In this document: piece by piece, positions 44,164 to 53,797 of the stretch | Layout of the letters: every line of letters starts with the position of its first letter | How positions within the stretch are numbered: the stretch's first letter is position 1 | Assembly (NCBI GenBank): GCA_965247705.1 | Contig: CBDFHV010000080.1 | Location: 1 to 64,000, forward strand | Reading direction: 5' to 3' | Length of the DNA stretch: 64,000 bases | Source of the DNA: CBDFHV01 sp965247705 | GTDB lineage: Bacteria > Pseudomonadota > Alphaproteobacteria > Rhodospirillales > CAMCUA01 | Position numbers and translations under genes: made by a program | Notes under the pieces: model-generated | Seen by the model: the letters and a program-made list of their open reading frames with translations, nothing else | The model's database searches: none | Told to the model about the DNA's origin: nothing

Positions 44164-44940
44164 ATGGCCGACATCAGCCTTACACCGGGCATTCAATCCT
44201 CCCTTCAGGCGACCCGTACGGCCGCCACCAGCGCCACCGATGCCGCCCAGCGCCTGGCGCTTGGCCGGGCCGTCCTGTCGGCGCTCGATGGCGCCCAGGC
44301 CTTCAGTCAGTCCCTGTCCCTCAACCAGCGGGCTCAGGATCTGCTGGGCGCCAAGAACGAGATCGACCTCGGCATCAGTTCGCTGCGCGCCGCCAGCGAA
44401 GGCCTGGATTCGGTGGAGCGACTGCTTCAGCAGGCCAAGGGCGTGGCCCAACAGTTCGCCGGCGCGACGACCGCCGAGGAACAGGCTCGGCTTCAGGACG
44501 ATTTCGACACCATCGTCGCCCAGGTCGACAACCTGGTGGGCGATACGTCGTTCCTCGGCCGCAATCTCATCGGCGAGACCCCCGGGTCGCTCTCCGTGGG
44601 CCTGGACGAGACCGGCGATTCCACCCTCGTCGTCGACGGGCGGGCATCGGATTCAACGACTCTGGGATTGGCCATCAACGAGGCGGCCATTGACAGCGCC
44701 ATCGCCACCGTGCGCGCCAACCAGTCCAACCTGAGTTTCAATGTCGCTGTGTTGCAGGTCCGGGAAGCGTTTACCGAGGATCTGATCAACACGGTCGGCG
44801 CGGCGGCCGCGGACCTGGTGGCCGCGGACCTCAACGAGCAGGCGGCCCTGGCCGTTTCGTCCCAGACCCGCCAGCAACTGGGGGTGGAGTCCATCAACGT
44901 CGCCGCCAACGCCGAACGCTCGATCCTGTCTCTGTTCTAG
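44164..44940 (+). CDS. Flagellin-like protein
   Basis: 258 residues. The N-terminal helix region (SLQATRTAATSATDAAQRLALG ... ALDGAQAFSQSLSLNQRAQDLL) and the C-terminal helix (ALAVSSQTRQQLGVESINVAANAERSILSLF, parts) match D0/D1 of flagellins, with a short variable centre. GGAAG lies before the ATG. No other flagellar genes are nearby, so it may be a minor or isolated flagellin. A hairpin overlapping its stop ends the transcript. Confidence 0.85.
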   Translation: MADISLTPGIQSSLQATRTAATSATDAAQRLALGRAVLSALDGAQAFSQSLSLNQRAQDLLGAKNEIDLGISSLRAASEGLDSVERLLQQAKGVAQQFAGATTAEEQARLQDDFDTIVAQVDNLVGDTSFLGRNLIGETPGSLSVGLDETGDSTLVVDGRASDSTTLGLAINEAAIDSAIATVRANQSNLSFNVAVLQVREAFTEDLINTVGAAAADLVAADLNEQAALAVSSQTRQQLGVESINVAANAERSILSLF

Positions 44941-44971
44941 ACCCCACATCCCAGTCGGACATGGGGTCTAG
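44937..44971. terminator. Bidirectional hairpin between flagellin and EAL-like genes
   Basis: CTAGACCCCA pairs perfectly with TGGGGTCTAG (10 bp, 15-base loop). The left arm contains the flagellin stop TAG, and the right arm overlaps the end of the convergent gene. There is no T-run, but position and strength suggest a shared terminator. Confidence 0.6.
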
Positions 44972-45663
44972 GTTTCCGCCCCCTGGGGCACGATGGTGTC
45001 GGTCAAGTTTGCCCGATCCTCGCCCAGGAACGGGCCATCCATGCCCAGAACCTGATAGCGCCAGGCGGCGTCCGCTTCCGCCTGACTGGCAATGCCGTGG
45101 ACGAACAGTTTCAGTCGCGCCTTCGCCGCGCCGGCCCAACTGGCGGTCAGGCGCTCCTCCCGGTCTTCGCCGCAAGCGTCCAGGTCCAGGCAGATTCCCT
45201 GGTAGTTGCAGTTGGCGAATACCGTGAAATCCTCAACCGCGACCGGTGGCCGGGCGATGTAAAAGGAAAAGAAGGGCAGCAGCGGGATGGTGATTCCGTC
45301 GAGGGCGTCCAGGGTGAGGCTGCGGGGAAACTGATAGACTTCCACGATTACCGATGTGCGCAAGATCTCGGGCAGCGTCTTGACCGCTCGTACCAGTACC
45401 GTGCTTCCGGCGTTGCTGGCCAGCGCGTAGGAGTTCACCGGAACGATCAGGCGCATTCGGGCCCCGACAGCGTGGGCCCGCACCAATTCGGTGAAGGCGG
45501 TCTCCAGGAACTCGGCGGCGCGCTTCGCGGTGCTCGCGATGTCGCCGCCGTGCTCGAGGGGGTCGTGGCCCTTGACGTCCGCCGAGTCCGCCGCCAAGGC
45601 GCGATAGGTGTTGGTTTGCTCCTGACCCTCCAGGACCACCGGCCTGTAGCGAACCTGTGTCAT
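44968..45663 (-). CDS. Hypothetical protein, possible degenerate EAL-like domain
   Basis: 231 residues, no signal or membrane segment. Its order of features, with VPVNSYAL (about 75), EVYQFP (about 108), CLDLDACG (about 161) and HGIASQAEADAAW...GMDGPFLG at the end, recalls an EAL phosphodiesterase fold. The EAL signature and metal ligands are absent, so catalytic activity is unlikely; a c-di-GMP-independent regulatory role is possible. Convergent with flagellin. The resemblance is weak and by eye. Confidence 0.4.
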   Translation of the reverse strand: MTQVRYRPVVLEGQEQTNTYRALAADSADVKGHDPLEHGGDIASTAKRAAEFLETAFTELVRAHAVGARMRLIVPVNSYALASNAGSTVLVRAVKTLPEILRTSVIVEVYQFPRSLTLDALDGITIPLLPFFSFYIARPPVAVEDFTVFANCNYQGICLDLDACGEDREERLTASWAGAAKARLKLFVHGIASQAEADAAWRYQVLGMDGPFLGEDRANLTDTIVPQGAET

Positions 45664-45697
45664 CCGCCCGCCTCGCTGACGTCGGGCGCCTTGTTAC

Positions 45698-46297
45698 CTA
45701 GGGGTCGATGCCCGGCATCCCCTTGAAGCCGGGCAATTTCTTGAACCGCGCGATCCACGCCTGGACGGCCGGGTAGTCCTCCAGGCCGACGCCGCCCTCC
45801 GGCGCCAGGGCGGTGTAGGGAAAGCAGCCGATGTCGGCGATGGTGGGCCGCGCGCCGACCAGCCATTCCCGGTCGGCGAGGTGGTCGTTCATCACCATGA
45901 GGCCGGCCCGGCCCAGTTCCTGGCACTGCTCCAGGTTCCAGGACCGCTTGAACTTGAACGTCGCCCGGGCGCGGGCCAGGCCAAAGAGGATTTCGTTCTC
46001 CGACACCGCCAGCCACTCCATGACATGGGCCAGGCTAACGGGATCCTCGGGCAACCAGGCCGCCCCCCCGTGGCGGCGCGCGATGTAGACCAGGATCGCC
46101 TGAGAATCCCAGACGGTCACATCCCCGTCCTCCAGCACCGGGATCTGGCCCCGCGGATTCTTGGCCAGAAAGGCCTCGGTCCGGTTTTCGCCGTCGGCGG
46201 CGCTGATGGTGACAGGCTCGTAGTCCTTGCCGAGGAAGGACAGGAACAGGCGGATCTTGTGGGCGTTACCCGAGGCCGGCGATTCATACAACTTCAT
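45698..46297 (-). CDS. Glutathione S-transferase family protein
   Basis: 199 residues. Thioredoxin-like N-terminal domain (MKLYESPASGNAHKIRLFLSF-type start, NPRGQIPVLEDGD at about 47-59, and the Asp-Ser pair WDSQAI that binds the glutathione gamma-Glu) and an all-helical C-terminal domain (PTIADIGCFPYTA near 151). Soluble; substrate unknown. The IS1380 element lies just 10 bp upstream of its start, so its promoter is displaced or supplied by the IS. Confidence 0.92.
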   Translation of the reverse strand: MKLYESPASGNAHKIRLFLSFLGKDYEPVTISAADGENRTEAFLAKNPRGQIPVLEDGDVTVWDSQAILVYIARRHGGAAWLPEDPVSLAHVMEWLAVSENEILFGLARARATFKFKRSWNLEQCQELGRAGLMVMNDHLADREWLVGARPTIADIGCFPYTALAPEGGVGLEDYPAVQAWIARFKKLPGFKGMPGIDP

Positions 46298-46306
46298 CGT
46301 GAAACC

Positions 46307-47919
46307 CTGCTAGCCCGAATTATTCACGGCGCTGATTGAAAATGCTGGTGAGCGTAGATTAACCTGTTGAAATGCCGTATGATTTTGGTGTCAAGACAAG
46401 ATCACATGGCAACAGAACAACCCACGGCTCACCATGAACGAGATTACCCCCTATCTCCCTGGTTTGTCACCCGTTGGAGGCAGGCCGCTTTGCGCCCGCT
46501 TCGACGGCGGACGGCTGTCGTCGGACGGCGGGGTGTTGTTGTTGGGCGAGATCGACAGGCGGCTCGGCATCGCCGACGTGCTCGCTTCCTGCGTCACCGA
46601 CGTGCGCGACCCGGCGAGCACGACCCACGCTTACGTAGACATGATCCGGGCGCGCCTGTTCGCTATTGCCTGCGGGTATGAGGATTGCGACGACCTCGAC
46701 GTTCTGCGTTTCGATCCGGCGTTCAAGCTGGCCTGTGGCCGTTTGTCCGAGAGCGGCGACGACCTGATGAGCCAACCGACCCTGTCGCGCCTCGAGAACG
46801 CGCCGTCATGGCGCGCGCTCGGGCGCATGGGGCTGTCGATGATCGATCTGTTTTGCGCCAGCTTCAAGCGCGTTCCGGCGCGCATCGTTCTCGATATCGA
46901 CGACACCGACGATGCCGTTCACGGCGGCCAGCAGCTGGCGCTGTTCAACGCCCATTACGACGACTATTGCTTCCAACCCATCCATATCTTCGAGGCGGCC
47001 ACCGGCAAGCCGGTGATGTCACTGCTGCGTCCCGGCAAGCGGCCCTCCGGCGACGAGGCGGCGCGGATCCTGAGACACGTCATCGGCCGCATCCGCCGCA
47101 ACTGGCCACGGGTCGAGATCACCGTGCGGGGCGATGGCCACTACGCCACGCCGGAGGCCATGGAATTCCTCGAACGTCAGGGCTGCGGCTACATCTTCGG
47201 GCTTTCCGGCAACGCCCGGCTGAACAGGATCGGCCAGCCGTGGTGCGAGGACGCCGCCGTGCGCCGGGCGGGGCAGGGAAAGGATAAGGTGCGCCGCTTC
47301 TTCCACACCGGCTACCAGGCCAAAAGCTGGTCACGGCAACGCTCGGTCATCGCCCGCGTGGAAGCTACCGCCAAGGGCTGTGACGTCCGCTTCGTCGTCA
47401 CCAACCTGAGCGGCCGCGCCAAGGCGCTCTACGAGAAGGTCTACTGCGCCCGCGGGCGGATGGAAAACATGATCAAGGACCACAAGCTCTACACCAAGTC
47501 CGACCGCACGTCGTGCCACCGTTGGGAGGCCAACCAGTTCCGCCTCTTCCTGCATACCGGCGCCTACTGGCTGCTGCATCAGCTTCGCCAAGCGGCGCCT
47601 CGGAAATCGCTGTGGCGAACGGCCACCTTCGAAACCCTGCGCCGGGCGTTTCTCAAAATCGCCGTCCGCGTCGAGGAGCTCAAGTCGCGCCTCAGGATCG
47701 CCCTGCCTTCGGCCTATCCCTATCAGCCGGCCATGATCGCCATCGCCGGGCGCATCACCGCCCAAGGGCCCTGAACCAAGCGGCAGGTGCCGCCGGACGA
47801 GCCCCGAACAACAACCTCCAACCTCTCCGACAATCCGTCTCAAAAATCGCCGTCAACCCGGTCGCTACCGCTCGTCCCGCTGAAATCCGATGGCCGTCAT
47901 GAATAATTGGGGCTAGCAG
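46307..47919 (+). mobile_element. IS1380-family element, second type
   Basis: Ends CTGCTAGCCCGAATTATTCA at 46307 and, inward from 47919, CTGCTAGCCCCAATTATTCA: one mismatch in 20. The left flank is the 5' side of the GST gene, the right flank the upstream region of pgi. No direct repeat outside the ends was recognised. Confidence 0.88.
46434..47774 (+). CDS. IS1380-family transposase
   Basis: 446 residues. Typical start FDGGRLSSDGGVLLLGEID (parts, about 22-40), QPTLSRLEN near 113, the catalytic Asp in LDIDDTDDAVHG (about 153), Asp in VRGDGHYATPEAM (about 230) and the C-terminal Glu region RMENMIKDHKLY (about 342). Complete. Confidence 0.92.
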   Translation: MNEITPYLPGLSPVGGRPLCARFDGGRLSSDGGVLLLGEIDRRLGIADVLASCVTDVRDPASTTHAYVDMIRARLFAIACGYEDCDDLDVLRFDPAFKLACGRLSESGDDLMSQPTLSRLENAPSWRALGRMGLSMIDLFCASFKRVPARIVLDIDDTDDAVHGGQQLALFNAHYDDYCFQPIHIFEAATGKPVMSLLRPGKRPSGDEAARILRHVIGRIRRNWPRVEITVRGDGHYATPEAMEFLERQGCGYIFGLSGNARLNRIGQPWCEDAAVRRAGQGKDKVRRFFHTGYQAKSWSRQRSVIARVEATAKGCDVRFVVTNLSGRAKALYEKVYCARGRMENMIKDHKLYTKSDRTSCHRWEANQFRLFLHTGAYWLLHQLRQAAPRKSLWRTATFETLRRAFLKIAVRVEELKSRLRIALPSAYPYQPAMIAIAGRITAQGP

Positions 47920-48072
47920 CGGATGTCGGACCGTGGAATGAACGGAGGCCATCCTAAAGCGGATCGTGATGGATCGGAACCGTCATGGGGGTGGGATGTG
48001 GAGACCGCATCGGCGCTCTGGTAAACTATCCTCCACTGGGATTCGCCCGCTATCGAGCCGAGCGCCGCCGCG

Positions 48073-49722
48073 ATGACCGCACCGACCGAAACCGCCGCCT
48101 GGAAGGCCCTGGAGCAGCATGCCCAGGGCGCGACCGTGCCGTCCATGCGCGATCTGTTCGCCGCCGACCCCGACCGTTTTCGCCGCTATTCCTTTTCCGT
48201 CGACGGCCTGTTCCTCGACTATTCGAAGAACCGGATCGACGGCGACATCCTGAACCTTCTGCTCGATCTGGCGCGGCAAATGGGGCTCGAGGAGCGGCGG
48301 GACCGGATGTTCTCGGGCAAGGCGATCAACGAAACCGAGGGCCGGGCGGCGCTCCACGTGGCCCTGCGCAACCGTTCCGGGCGGCCGATGCCCGTCGACG
48401 GACGGGATGTGATGCCCGATGTGGAAGCGGTACTTGCCCACATGCGCCGCTTCGCCACCGACGTGCGGGACGGCACCTGGAAAGGCCACACGGGCAAGGC
48501 CATCCGCGATGTGGTCAACATCGGCATCGGCGGCTCCCATCTGGGCCCGGCCATGGCGGTGATGGCGCTTACTCCCTACCACAAGCCCGATCTCTCGGTG
48601 CATTTCGTCGCCAACGTGGACGGCAGCGACATCGCCGAAACCCTCAAGCGCCTGGATCCGGAAACGACCCTGTTCCTGGTCGCTTCCAAGACCTTCACCA
48701 CCCAGGAGACCCTGGTCAATGCCCATACGGCCCGCGACTGGCTGACCGGGGCGCTTGGCGACGCGGCCGTGGCCCGGCACTACGCCGCCCTGAGCACCAA
48801 CCGCGAGGACGTCACCGCCTTCGGCATCGACCCGGCGAACATGTTCGAATTCTGGGACTGGGTGGGCGGCCGCTTCTCCCTGTGGTCGGCCGTTGGCCTG
48901 CCGATCGCCATCGCCATTGGATTCGAGCGCTTTACCGAGATGCTGGAGGGGGCACAGCGGATGGACCAGCACTTCCGCACCGCGCCCATCGAAGCCAACA
49001 TGCCGGTCATCCTGGGCATGCTCGGCGTGTGGTACGGCAATTTCCTCGGCGCCTCGTCCCACGCGGTGCTGCCCTACGATCAGTATCTGGAGCTTCTGCC
49101 GGCCCACCTGCAGCAACTGGACATGGAAAGCAACGGCAAGGGCGTGACCATGGACGGCACGCCGGCGGGGTGGCAGACGGGGCCGGTGATCTTCGGCCAG
49201 CCGGGCACCAACGGCCAGCACGCCTTCTACCAACTCATCCACCAGGGAACCCGGCTGATCCCCGCGGACTTCATCGCCTGCGTGGAATGCCAGCACCCGT
49301 TCCAGGAACACCACACGATCCTGCTGTCGAACGTGCTCGCCCAGACCGAGGCCCTGATGCGCGGCAAGACCGCCGACGAGGCCGCTGCCGAACTGGAGGC
49401 GGCGGGCGCCGACGCCGACACGGTGGCCCGGCTGACCCCCCACAAGGTGTTTCCCGGCAACCGGCCCACCAACACCCTGCTGCTCGATCGCCTGGATGCC
49501 CGCGGCCTGGGCATGCTGGTGGCCCTTTACGAACACAAGGTTTTCGTTCAGGGCGTCATCTGGGGGGTCAATTCCTTCGACCAGTGGGGGGTGGAACTGG
49601 GCAAGCAGCTTGCCACCGCGATCCTGCCCGAACTCCGTGGCACCCCGCCGAAAACGCCGCACGACTCATCCACTTCCAGCCTGATCGCGCGCATTAGGCG
49701 CCAGCGGGTCGACCCGTCATGA
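48073..49722 (+). CDS. pgi: Glucose-6-phosphate isomerase
   Basis: 549 residues, single full-length PGI. Signatures GIGGSHLGP (about 155), FVASKTFTTQET-type sugar-phosphate segment (about 203-215), GVWYGNF region, the Glu in GGRFSLWSAVG (about 262) and the catalytic Lys near the C-terminus (INSFDQWGVELGK). Converts glucose-6-phosphate and fructose-6-phosphate. Its stop overlaps the mutL start (ATGA). An IS1380 element ends about 150 bp upstream. Confidence 0.97.
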   Translation: MTAPTETAAWKALEQHAQGATVPSMRDLFAADPDRFRRYSFSVDGLFLDYSKNRIDGDILNLLLDLARQMGLEERRDRMFSGKAINETEGRAALHVALRNRSGRPMPVDGRDVMPDVEAVLAHMRRFATDVRDGTWKGHTGKAIRDVVNIGIGGSHLGPAMAVMALTPYHKPDLSVHFVANVDGSDIAETLKRLDPETTLFLVASKTFTTQETLVNAHTARDWLTGALGDAAVARHYAALSTNREDVTAFGIDPANMFEFWDWVGGRFSLWSAVGLPIAIAIGFERFTEMLEGAQRMDQHFRTAPIEANMPVILGMLGVWYGNFLGASSHAVLPYDQYLELLPAHLQQLDMESNGKGVTMDGTPAGWQTGPVIFGQPGTNGQHAFYQLIHQGTRLIPADFIACVECQHPFQEHHTILLSNVLAQTEALMRGKTADEAAAELEAAGADADTVARLTPHKVFPGNRPTNTLLLDRLDARGLGMLVALYEHKVFVQGVIWGVNSFDQWGVELGKQLATAILPELRGTPPKTPHDSSTSSLIARIRRQRVDPS

Positions 49723-51518
49723 CCATCCGGCGCCTGCCCGAAGCGCTGGTCAACCGCATCGCCGCCGGCGAGGTGGTGGAACGGCCGGCGTCGGCGGTCA
49801 AGGAACTGGTGGAAAACGCCATCGACGCCGGCGCCCGACGGATCGCGGTCGAAATCCGCGACGGCGGCCAGAGCCTGATTGCCGTCTCCGACGACGGTTG
49901 CGGCATGGACGCCGCGGCGCTGGCCCTGGCGGTGGAACGCCACGCCACCTCCAAGCTCCCCGACGACGACCTGACCCGCATTGCCACCCTCGGATTTCGG
50001 GGCGAAGCCCTGCCCGCCATCGGCGCCGTCAGCCGGCTGCGCCTCACCAGCCGCCCGGCGGGCGGCGCGGAAGCCTGGACCCTTTACGTCGAGGGGGGCT
50101 GCCAGCGGCCGCCGCGGCCGGACGCCCATCCCGAGGGCACCCGGGTGGAGGTGCGCGACCTGTTCTTCGCCACCCCGGCGCGGCTCAAGTTCATGAAGGC
50201 GCCGCGCACGGAGCAGTCCCACATCGCCGACACCTTGCGCCGCCTGGCCATGGCCCATCCCGAGATCGCCTTCCGCCTGACCGCCGACGGGCGCACGCTG
50301 ATCGACCTGGCGCCGGCCCAGGGGGACCTGTTCGCCGCTCGCCTCGACCGGCTTTCCGCCGTCATGGGCCGCGAGTTCGCCGACAACGCCGTGGCCCTGG
50401 CCGCCGAACGCGACGGCCTGCGGTTGGGCGGGCATATCGGTCTGCCCACCCTCAACCGGGCCAACGCCCAGGCCCAGTACCTGTTCGTCAACGGCCGCCC
50501 GGTGCGCGACAAGCTGCTGCAGGGCGCCGTGCGCGGCGCCTATCGGGATTTCCTGGCCGGCGACCGCCATCCCCTGCTGGCCCTGTTCCTGGAGGTGCCG
50601 GCCCCCTTCGTCGACGTCAACGTGCATCCGGCTAAAACCGAGGTGCGGTTCCGCGACTCCGGCCAGGTGCGCTCCCTGATCGTCGGCTCGCTACGCCATG
50701 CCCTGGCCAGCGCCGGCCACCGCTCCGCCACCACCGGCGGGGACCAGGCCCTGGCGGCCCTGCGGCCGGGTGGCATGCCGTCGGGGCCGGGCCGGGGGTC
50801 CTATCCGTCCCATGGAGGGTCGCGCCCGGGCGCCGGCCTGGCCGACCGCAACCTGACTTACCACGCACCCCTTCCCAGCCTCGCCGCGCCCCCGTCGGCG
50901 CCCGAAGGAGCGGCGGCGCCGGAGGCGGAACCCACCGACTACCCTCTCGGCGTTGCCCGGGCGCAGCTCCACGCCACCTACGTGGTCGCCCAGACCGCCG
51001 ACGGCATCGTCATCGTCGACCAGCACGCGGCGCACGAACGCCTGGTCTACGAGCGCATGAAGCGGGCCCTGGAAAATGGCGGCGTGGCCCGCCAGGGCAT
51101 GCTCATCCCCGAGGTGGTGACCCTGGAGGTGGAAGCGGCCGCCCGGCTGTGCGAGCGCGCCGGCGAACTGGCCGAACTGGGATTGACCATCGAGCCCTTC
51201 GGCGAGGGTACGATCGTGGTCCGCGAGGTACCGGCCCTCTTGGGCGACATGGACGTGAAGGGACTGATCCGCGACTTGGCCGACGAAGTGGCGGCCCACG
51301 ATCAGGCCCTGTCCCTGAAGGAACGCCTCGGCGAGGTCTGCGGCACCATGGCCTGCCACGGCAGCGTGCGGGCCGGCCGTCGGCTCAATGGGGAAGAGAT
51401 GAATGCGCTGTTGCGGGAGATGGAAGTCACGCCCCACGCCGGCCAGTGCAACCATGGCCGCCCCACCTACGTGGAACTGAAGCTGGCCGACATCGAACGC
51501 CTTTTCGGCCGGCGCTAG
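49719..51518 (+). CDS. mutL: DNA mismatch repair protein MutL
   Basis: 599 residues. GHKL ATPase N-terminus with RIAAGEVVERP, ENAIDAG (about 32-38), DDGCGMD and GFRGEAL. The C-terminal dimerisation/endonuclease domain has DQHAAHERLVYE at about 434 and ACHGSVRAG plus CNHGRPT near the end, so it belongs to the nicking-endonuclease type of MutL (no MutH needed). Coupled to pgi by overlap. Confidence 0.97.
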   Translation: MTIRRLPEALVNRIAAGEVVERPASAVKELVENAIDAGARRIAVEIRDGGQSLIAVSDDGCGMDAAALALAVERHATSKLPDDDLTRIATLGFRGEALPAIGAVSRLRLTSRPAGGAEAWTLYVEGGCQRPPRPDAHPEGTRVEVRDLFFATPARLKFMKAPRTEQSHIADTLRRLAMAHPEIAFRLTADGRTLIDLAPAQGDLFAARLDRLSAVMGREFADNAVALAAERDGLRLGGHIGLPTLNRANAQAQYLFVNGRPVRDKLLQGAVRGAYRDFLAGDRHPLLALFLEVPAPFVDVNVHPAKTEVRFRDSGQVRSLIVGSLRHALASAGHRSATTGGDQALAALRPGGMPSGPGRGSYPSHGGSRPGAGLADRNLTYHAPLPSLAAPPSAPEGAAAPEAEPTDYPLGVARAQLHATYVVAQTADGIVIVDQHAAHERLVYERMKRALENGGVARQGMLIPEVVTLEVEAAARLCERAGELAELGLTIEPFGEGTIVVREVPALLGDMDVKGLIRDLADEVAAHDQALSLKERLGEVCGTMACHGSVRAGRRLNGEEMNALLREMEVTPHAGQCNHGRPTYVELKLADIERLFGRR

Positions 51519-51625
51519 TGTTCCGATCGAGACATTTCGTTCCCATTAAATCTACGCAAACTGCGACCTTCACCCCCGGGCTCAGGAACCAAATGTTAGA
51601 ATCGCAACACTAGTTACCTCGCCCC

Positions 51626-52417
51626 ATGATCATCGAGTGGCTGCGCCATGCCACCACGCCGTGCCCACGGCCTTTACGGGAGATGGGCTATCTGCGCGAA
51701 GCGATCGCGCTGCAGGCCCGTCACCGGCGCTGCCGGCGCGCCTGGCGTCCCCACCCGGAAGCCTGCGAGGACCTGATCCGCGCCGCCATGGCGGCTTGCG
51801 GCGCCAACAGGCGGGCGGTGGTGCTGGGCTCGGGCCTTCTGTTGGACATCCCGCTCAAGGACCTGAGCCGCGCCTTCGAGGAGGTGCTGCTGGTCGATCT
51901 GATCCACCTGCCCGAAGCCGGCGCCCAGGCCCGCCGCTGCCGCAACGTGCGCCTGGTGAACCGGGACGTGACGGGGGTGGTGGCGCGGGTCCACGCCTGG
52001 TCGGGGAATAGCGGTGGTGGCCTGCCCCCCGTGCCGCCCGCCGACCTGCCAATCGATGGCGCCGACCTGGTGATCTCGGCCAGTCTGCTCAGCCAGCTTC
52101 CCCTGCTGCCCGTTGACAGGCTGAGTCTGAGGGGCTGCGAAGACGAAGCGGCATTAAACTCATTTGGCCGCCACATCGTCGAAGCCCACCTGACCGGCCT
52201 GCGGGCCGCACCGGGGATCGCCTGCCTGATCACCGAGGAGGCGCGGGAGATCTACGACGGGGCGCGTCTCGTCGACACGGAAAACCCCCTGTGGGGCGTC
52301 GCCCTGCCCCCACCGGACCGCCGCTGGCCGTGGGACATCGCGCCCCGCCCGGAGATCGCGCCCGAGCACGACGTGCGCTACGCCATGGCCGGTTACGTGG
52401 ACATCAGGCGGGCGTAG
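51626..52417 (+). CDS. Hypothetical protein, possible Rossmann-type methyltransferase
   Basis: 263 residues, soluble. AVVLGSGLLLDIPL at about 65-78 resembles the SAM-binding Gly loop, followed by LLVDLIHLP (acidic end of strand 2) and NVRLVNRDVTG. Later DLVISASLLSQLP may be strand 4. The layout fits a class I methyltransferase but no catalytic motif identifies a substrate. It lies 107 bp after mutL and convergent with rsmD, which overlaps its last 14 bases. Confidence 0.5.
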   Translation: MIIEWLRHATTPCPRPLREMGYLREAIALQARHRRCRRAWRPHPEACEDLIRAAMAACGANRRAVVLGSGLLLDIPLKDLSRAFEEVLLVDLIHLPEAGAQARRCRNVRLVNRDVTGVVARVHAWSGNSGGGLPPVPPADLPIDGADLVISASLLSQLPLLPVDRLSLRGCEDEAALNSFGRHIVEAHLTGLRAAPGIACLITEEAREIYDGARLVDTENPLWGVALPPPDRRWPWDIAPRPEIAPEHDVRYAMAGYVDIRRA

Positions 52418-52982
52418 CCCCTGCGCGCAATAGCATGACGATCCGCGCCGCTCCGTAGCGGCGCTCGTCGTGGAACTGGAAGCCCGCGGGCGCGGCGAAG
52501 GGCTCTTTTGCCGCCACCTCGACGACGCAGACCGCTTCTGGCGCGATCCAACCACGCCCGTCGAGGGCCGTCAGGACGGGCGCCGCCAGACCTTGGCCAT
52601 AGGGGGGGTCCAGGAACACCAGGTCGGCGGGCAGGGAGTCGCCCCGGGGCGGCGGGCCGAGGCGGGTCGCGTCGGCCCGGATGACCAAGGCTTGCTCTTC
52701 GACGTCCAGGTCGCGGACGTTGGCGCGCAGCGCCGCGGCGGCGCGGGGGTTTGATTCGATGAAGGTGGCGTGGGCGGCGCCCCGGGACAGGGCTTCCAAC
52801 CCCATGGCGCCGATGCCGGCGAAGACGTCCAGCACCCTCAGCCCCGGGGGATCGCCCCCCAGCGCCCCGTGGGCGAGGATGTTGAACACCGCTTGGCGGG
52901 CCCGTTCGGAGGTCGGCCGAACGATGGTCCCCGGCGGCACCCGCAGGCGCTTTCCCCGCCGCGCGCCGCCGGAGATCCTCAT
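52404..52982 (-). CDS. rsmD: 16S rRNA (guanine(966)-N(2))-methyltransferase
   Basis: 192 residues. RPTSERARQAVFNIL near 22-36, SAM loop LDVFAGIGAMGLEALSRG (51-68) and catalytic DPPY at 125-128, as in RsmD. Methylates 16S rRNA in 30S subunits. The start overlaps the rluB stop (ATGA), so the pair is coupled. Downstream end overlaps the convergent hypothetical gene by 14 bp. Confidence 0.95.
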   Translation of the reverse strand: MRISGGARRGKRLRVPPGTIVRPTSERARQAVFNILAHGALGGDPPGLRVLDVFAGIGAMGLEALSRGAAHATFIESNPRAAAALRANVRDLDVEEQALVIRADATRLGPPPRGDSLPADLVFLDPPYGQGLAAPVLTALDGRGWIAPEAVCVVEVAAKEPFAAPAGFQFHDERRYGAARIVMLLRAGATPA

Positions 52983-53782
52983 CGCCCGACCCGTACCCTG
53001 GCCTTTGCCTTGGCCTTCCGCTTCGCCTTCACCTTGGGCTTCGAGTCTGCCTTGGGACCGCCCGGATTGCCGGCGGCGAGCTGTTCGCGGAGCACCCGCC
53101 GCGGCACCTCGCTCGCCTGGCCGCGGGGCAGGTTGCCCAGTTGGAAAGGACCGTAGGCCACCCGGATCAGGCGGCCCACCACCAGGCCCAGGTGGGCCAG
53201 CACCTTGCGGACCTCCCGGTTGCGCCCCTCGTTCAGGGACACCGTCAGCCAGATGTTGGCCCCCTGCTGCCGGTCGAGGGTCGCCTTGATGGGCCCGTAG
53301 GCGGCGCCGTCCACGGTGATGCCCTTTTCCAGGGCCTTGAGCTGTTCCGGCGCCACCGTCCCGTGGGCGCGGACCCGGTAGCGCCGCGACCAGCCGGCCG
53401 TCGGCAGCTCCAGGGAGCGGGCCAGCGCCCCGTCGTTGGTGAGCAGGAGCAGCCCTTCCGAGGTCAGGTCGAGGCGCCCCACGGATACCACCCGGGGCAG
53501 GGTATCGGGCAGCCGCTCGAACACCGTCGGCCGGCCTTGCGGATCGCTGTGGGTGGTCACCAGGCCGGGCGGCTTGTGGTAGCGCCACAGGCGCGGCTCG
53601 TCGGGCGCCGGCAGGGGCTTGCCGTCGACCCGGATGTCCTCGGCCCCGGTGACGGTGATCGCCGGGGTTTCGAGAACGGTGCCGTCGACGCTGACCCGCT
53701 TGTCGGCGATCCAGCGCTCCGCCTCCCGGCGGGAGCACAGCCCCGCCCGGGCCAGCACCTTGGCGATGCGCTCAGCGGCCAC
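52979..53782 (-). CDS. rluB: 23S rRNA pseudouridine synthase, RluB/RsuA type
   Basis: 267 residues. S4 RNA-binding domain (about 1-60), then the RsuA-type catalytic domain with GRLD (Asp105 nucleophile) and the NEGRNREVRKVL block near 180-191. A Lys/Ala/Arg-rich tail (about 245-267) probably aids rRNA contact. Makes pseudouridine in 23S rRNA; RluB rather than RluE or RluF is a likely but not certain subtype. Confidence 0.9.
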   Translation of the reverse strand: MAAERIAKVLARAGLCSRREAERWIADKRVSVDGTVLETPAITVTGAEDIRVDGKPLPAPDEPRLWRYHKPPGLVTTHSDPQGRPTVFERLPDTLPRVVSVGRLDLTSEGLLLLTNDGALARSLELPTAGWSRRYRVRAHGTVAPEQLKALEKGITVDGAAYGPIKATLDRQQGANIWLTVSLNEGRNREVRKVLAHLGLVVGRLIRVAYGPFQLGNLPRGQASEVPRRVLREQLAAGNPGGPKADSKPKVKAKRKAKAKARVRVGR

Positions 53783-53797
53783 GGAGGGTAACGTCCG

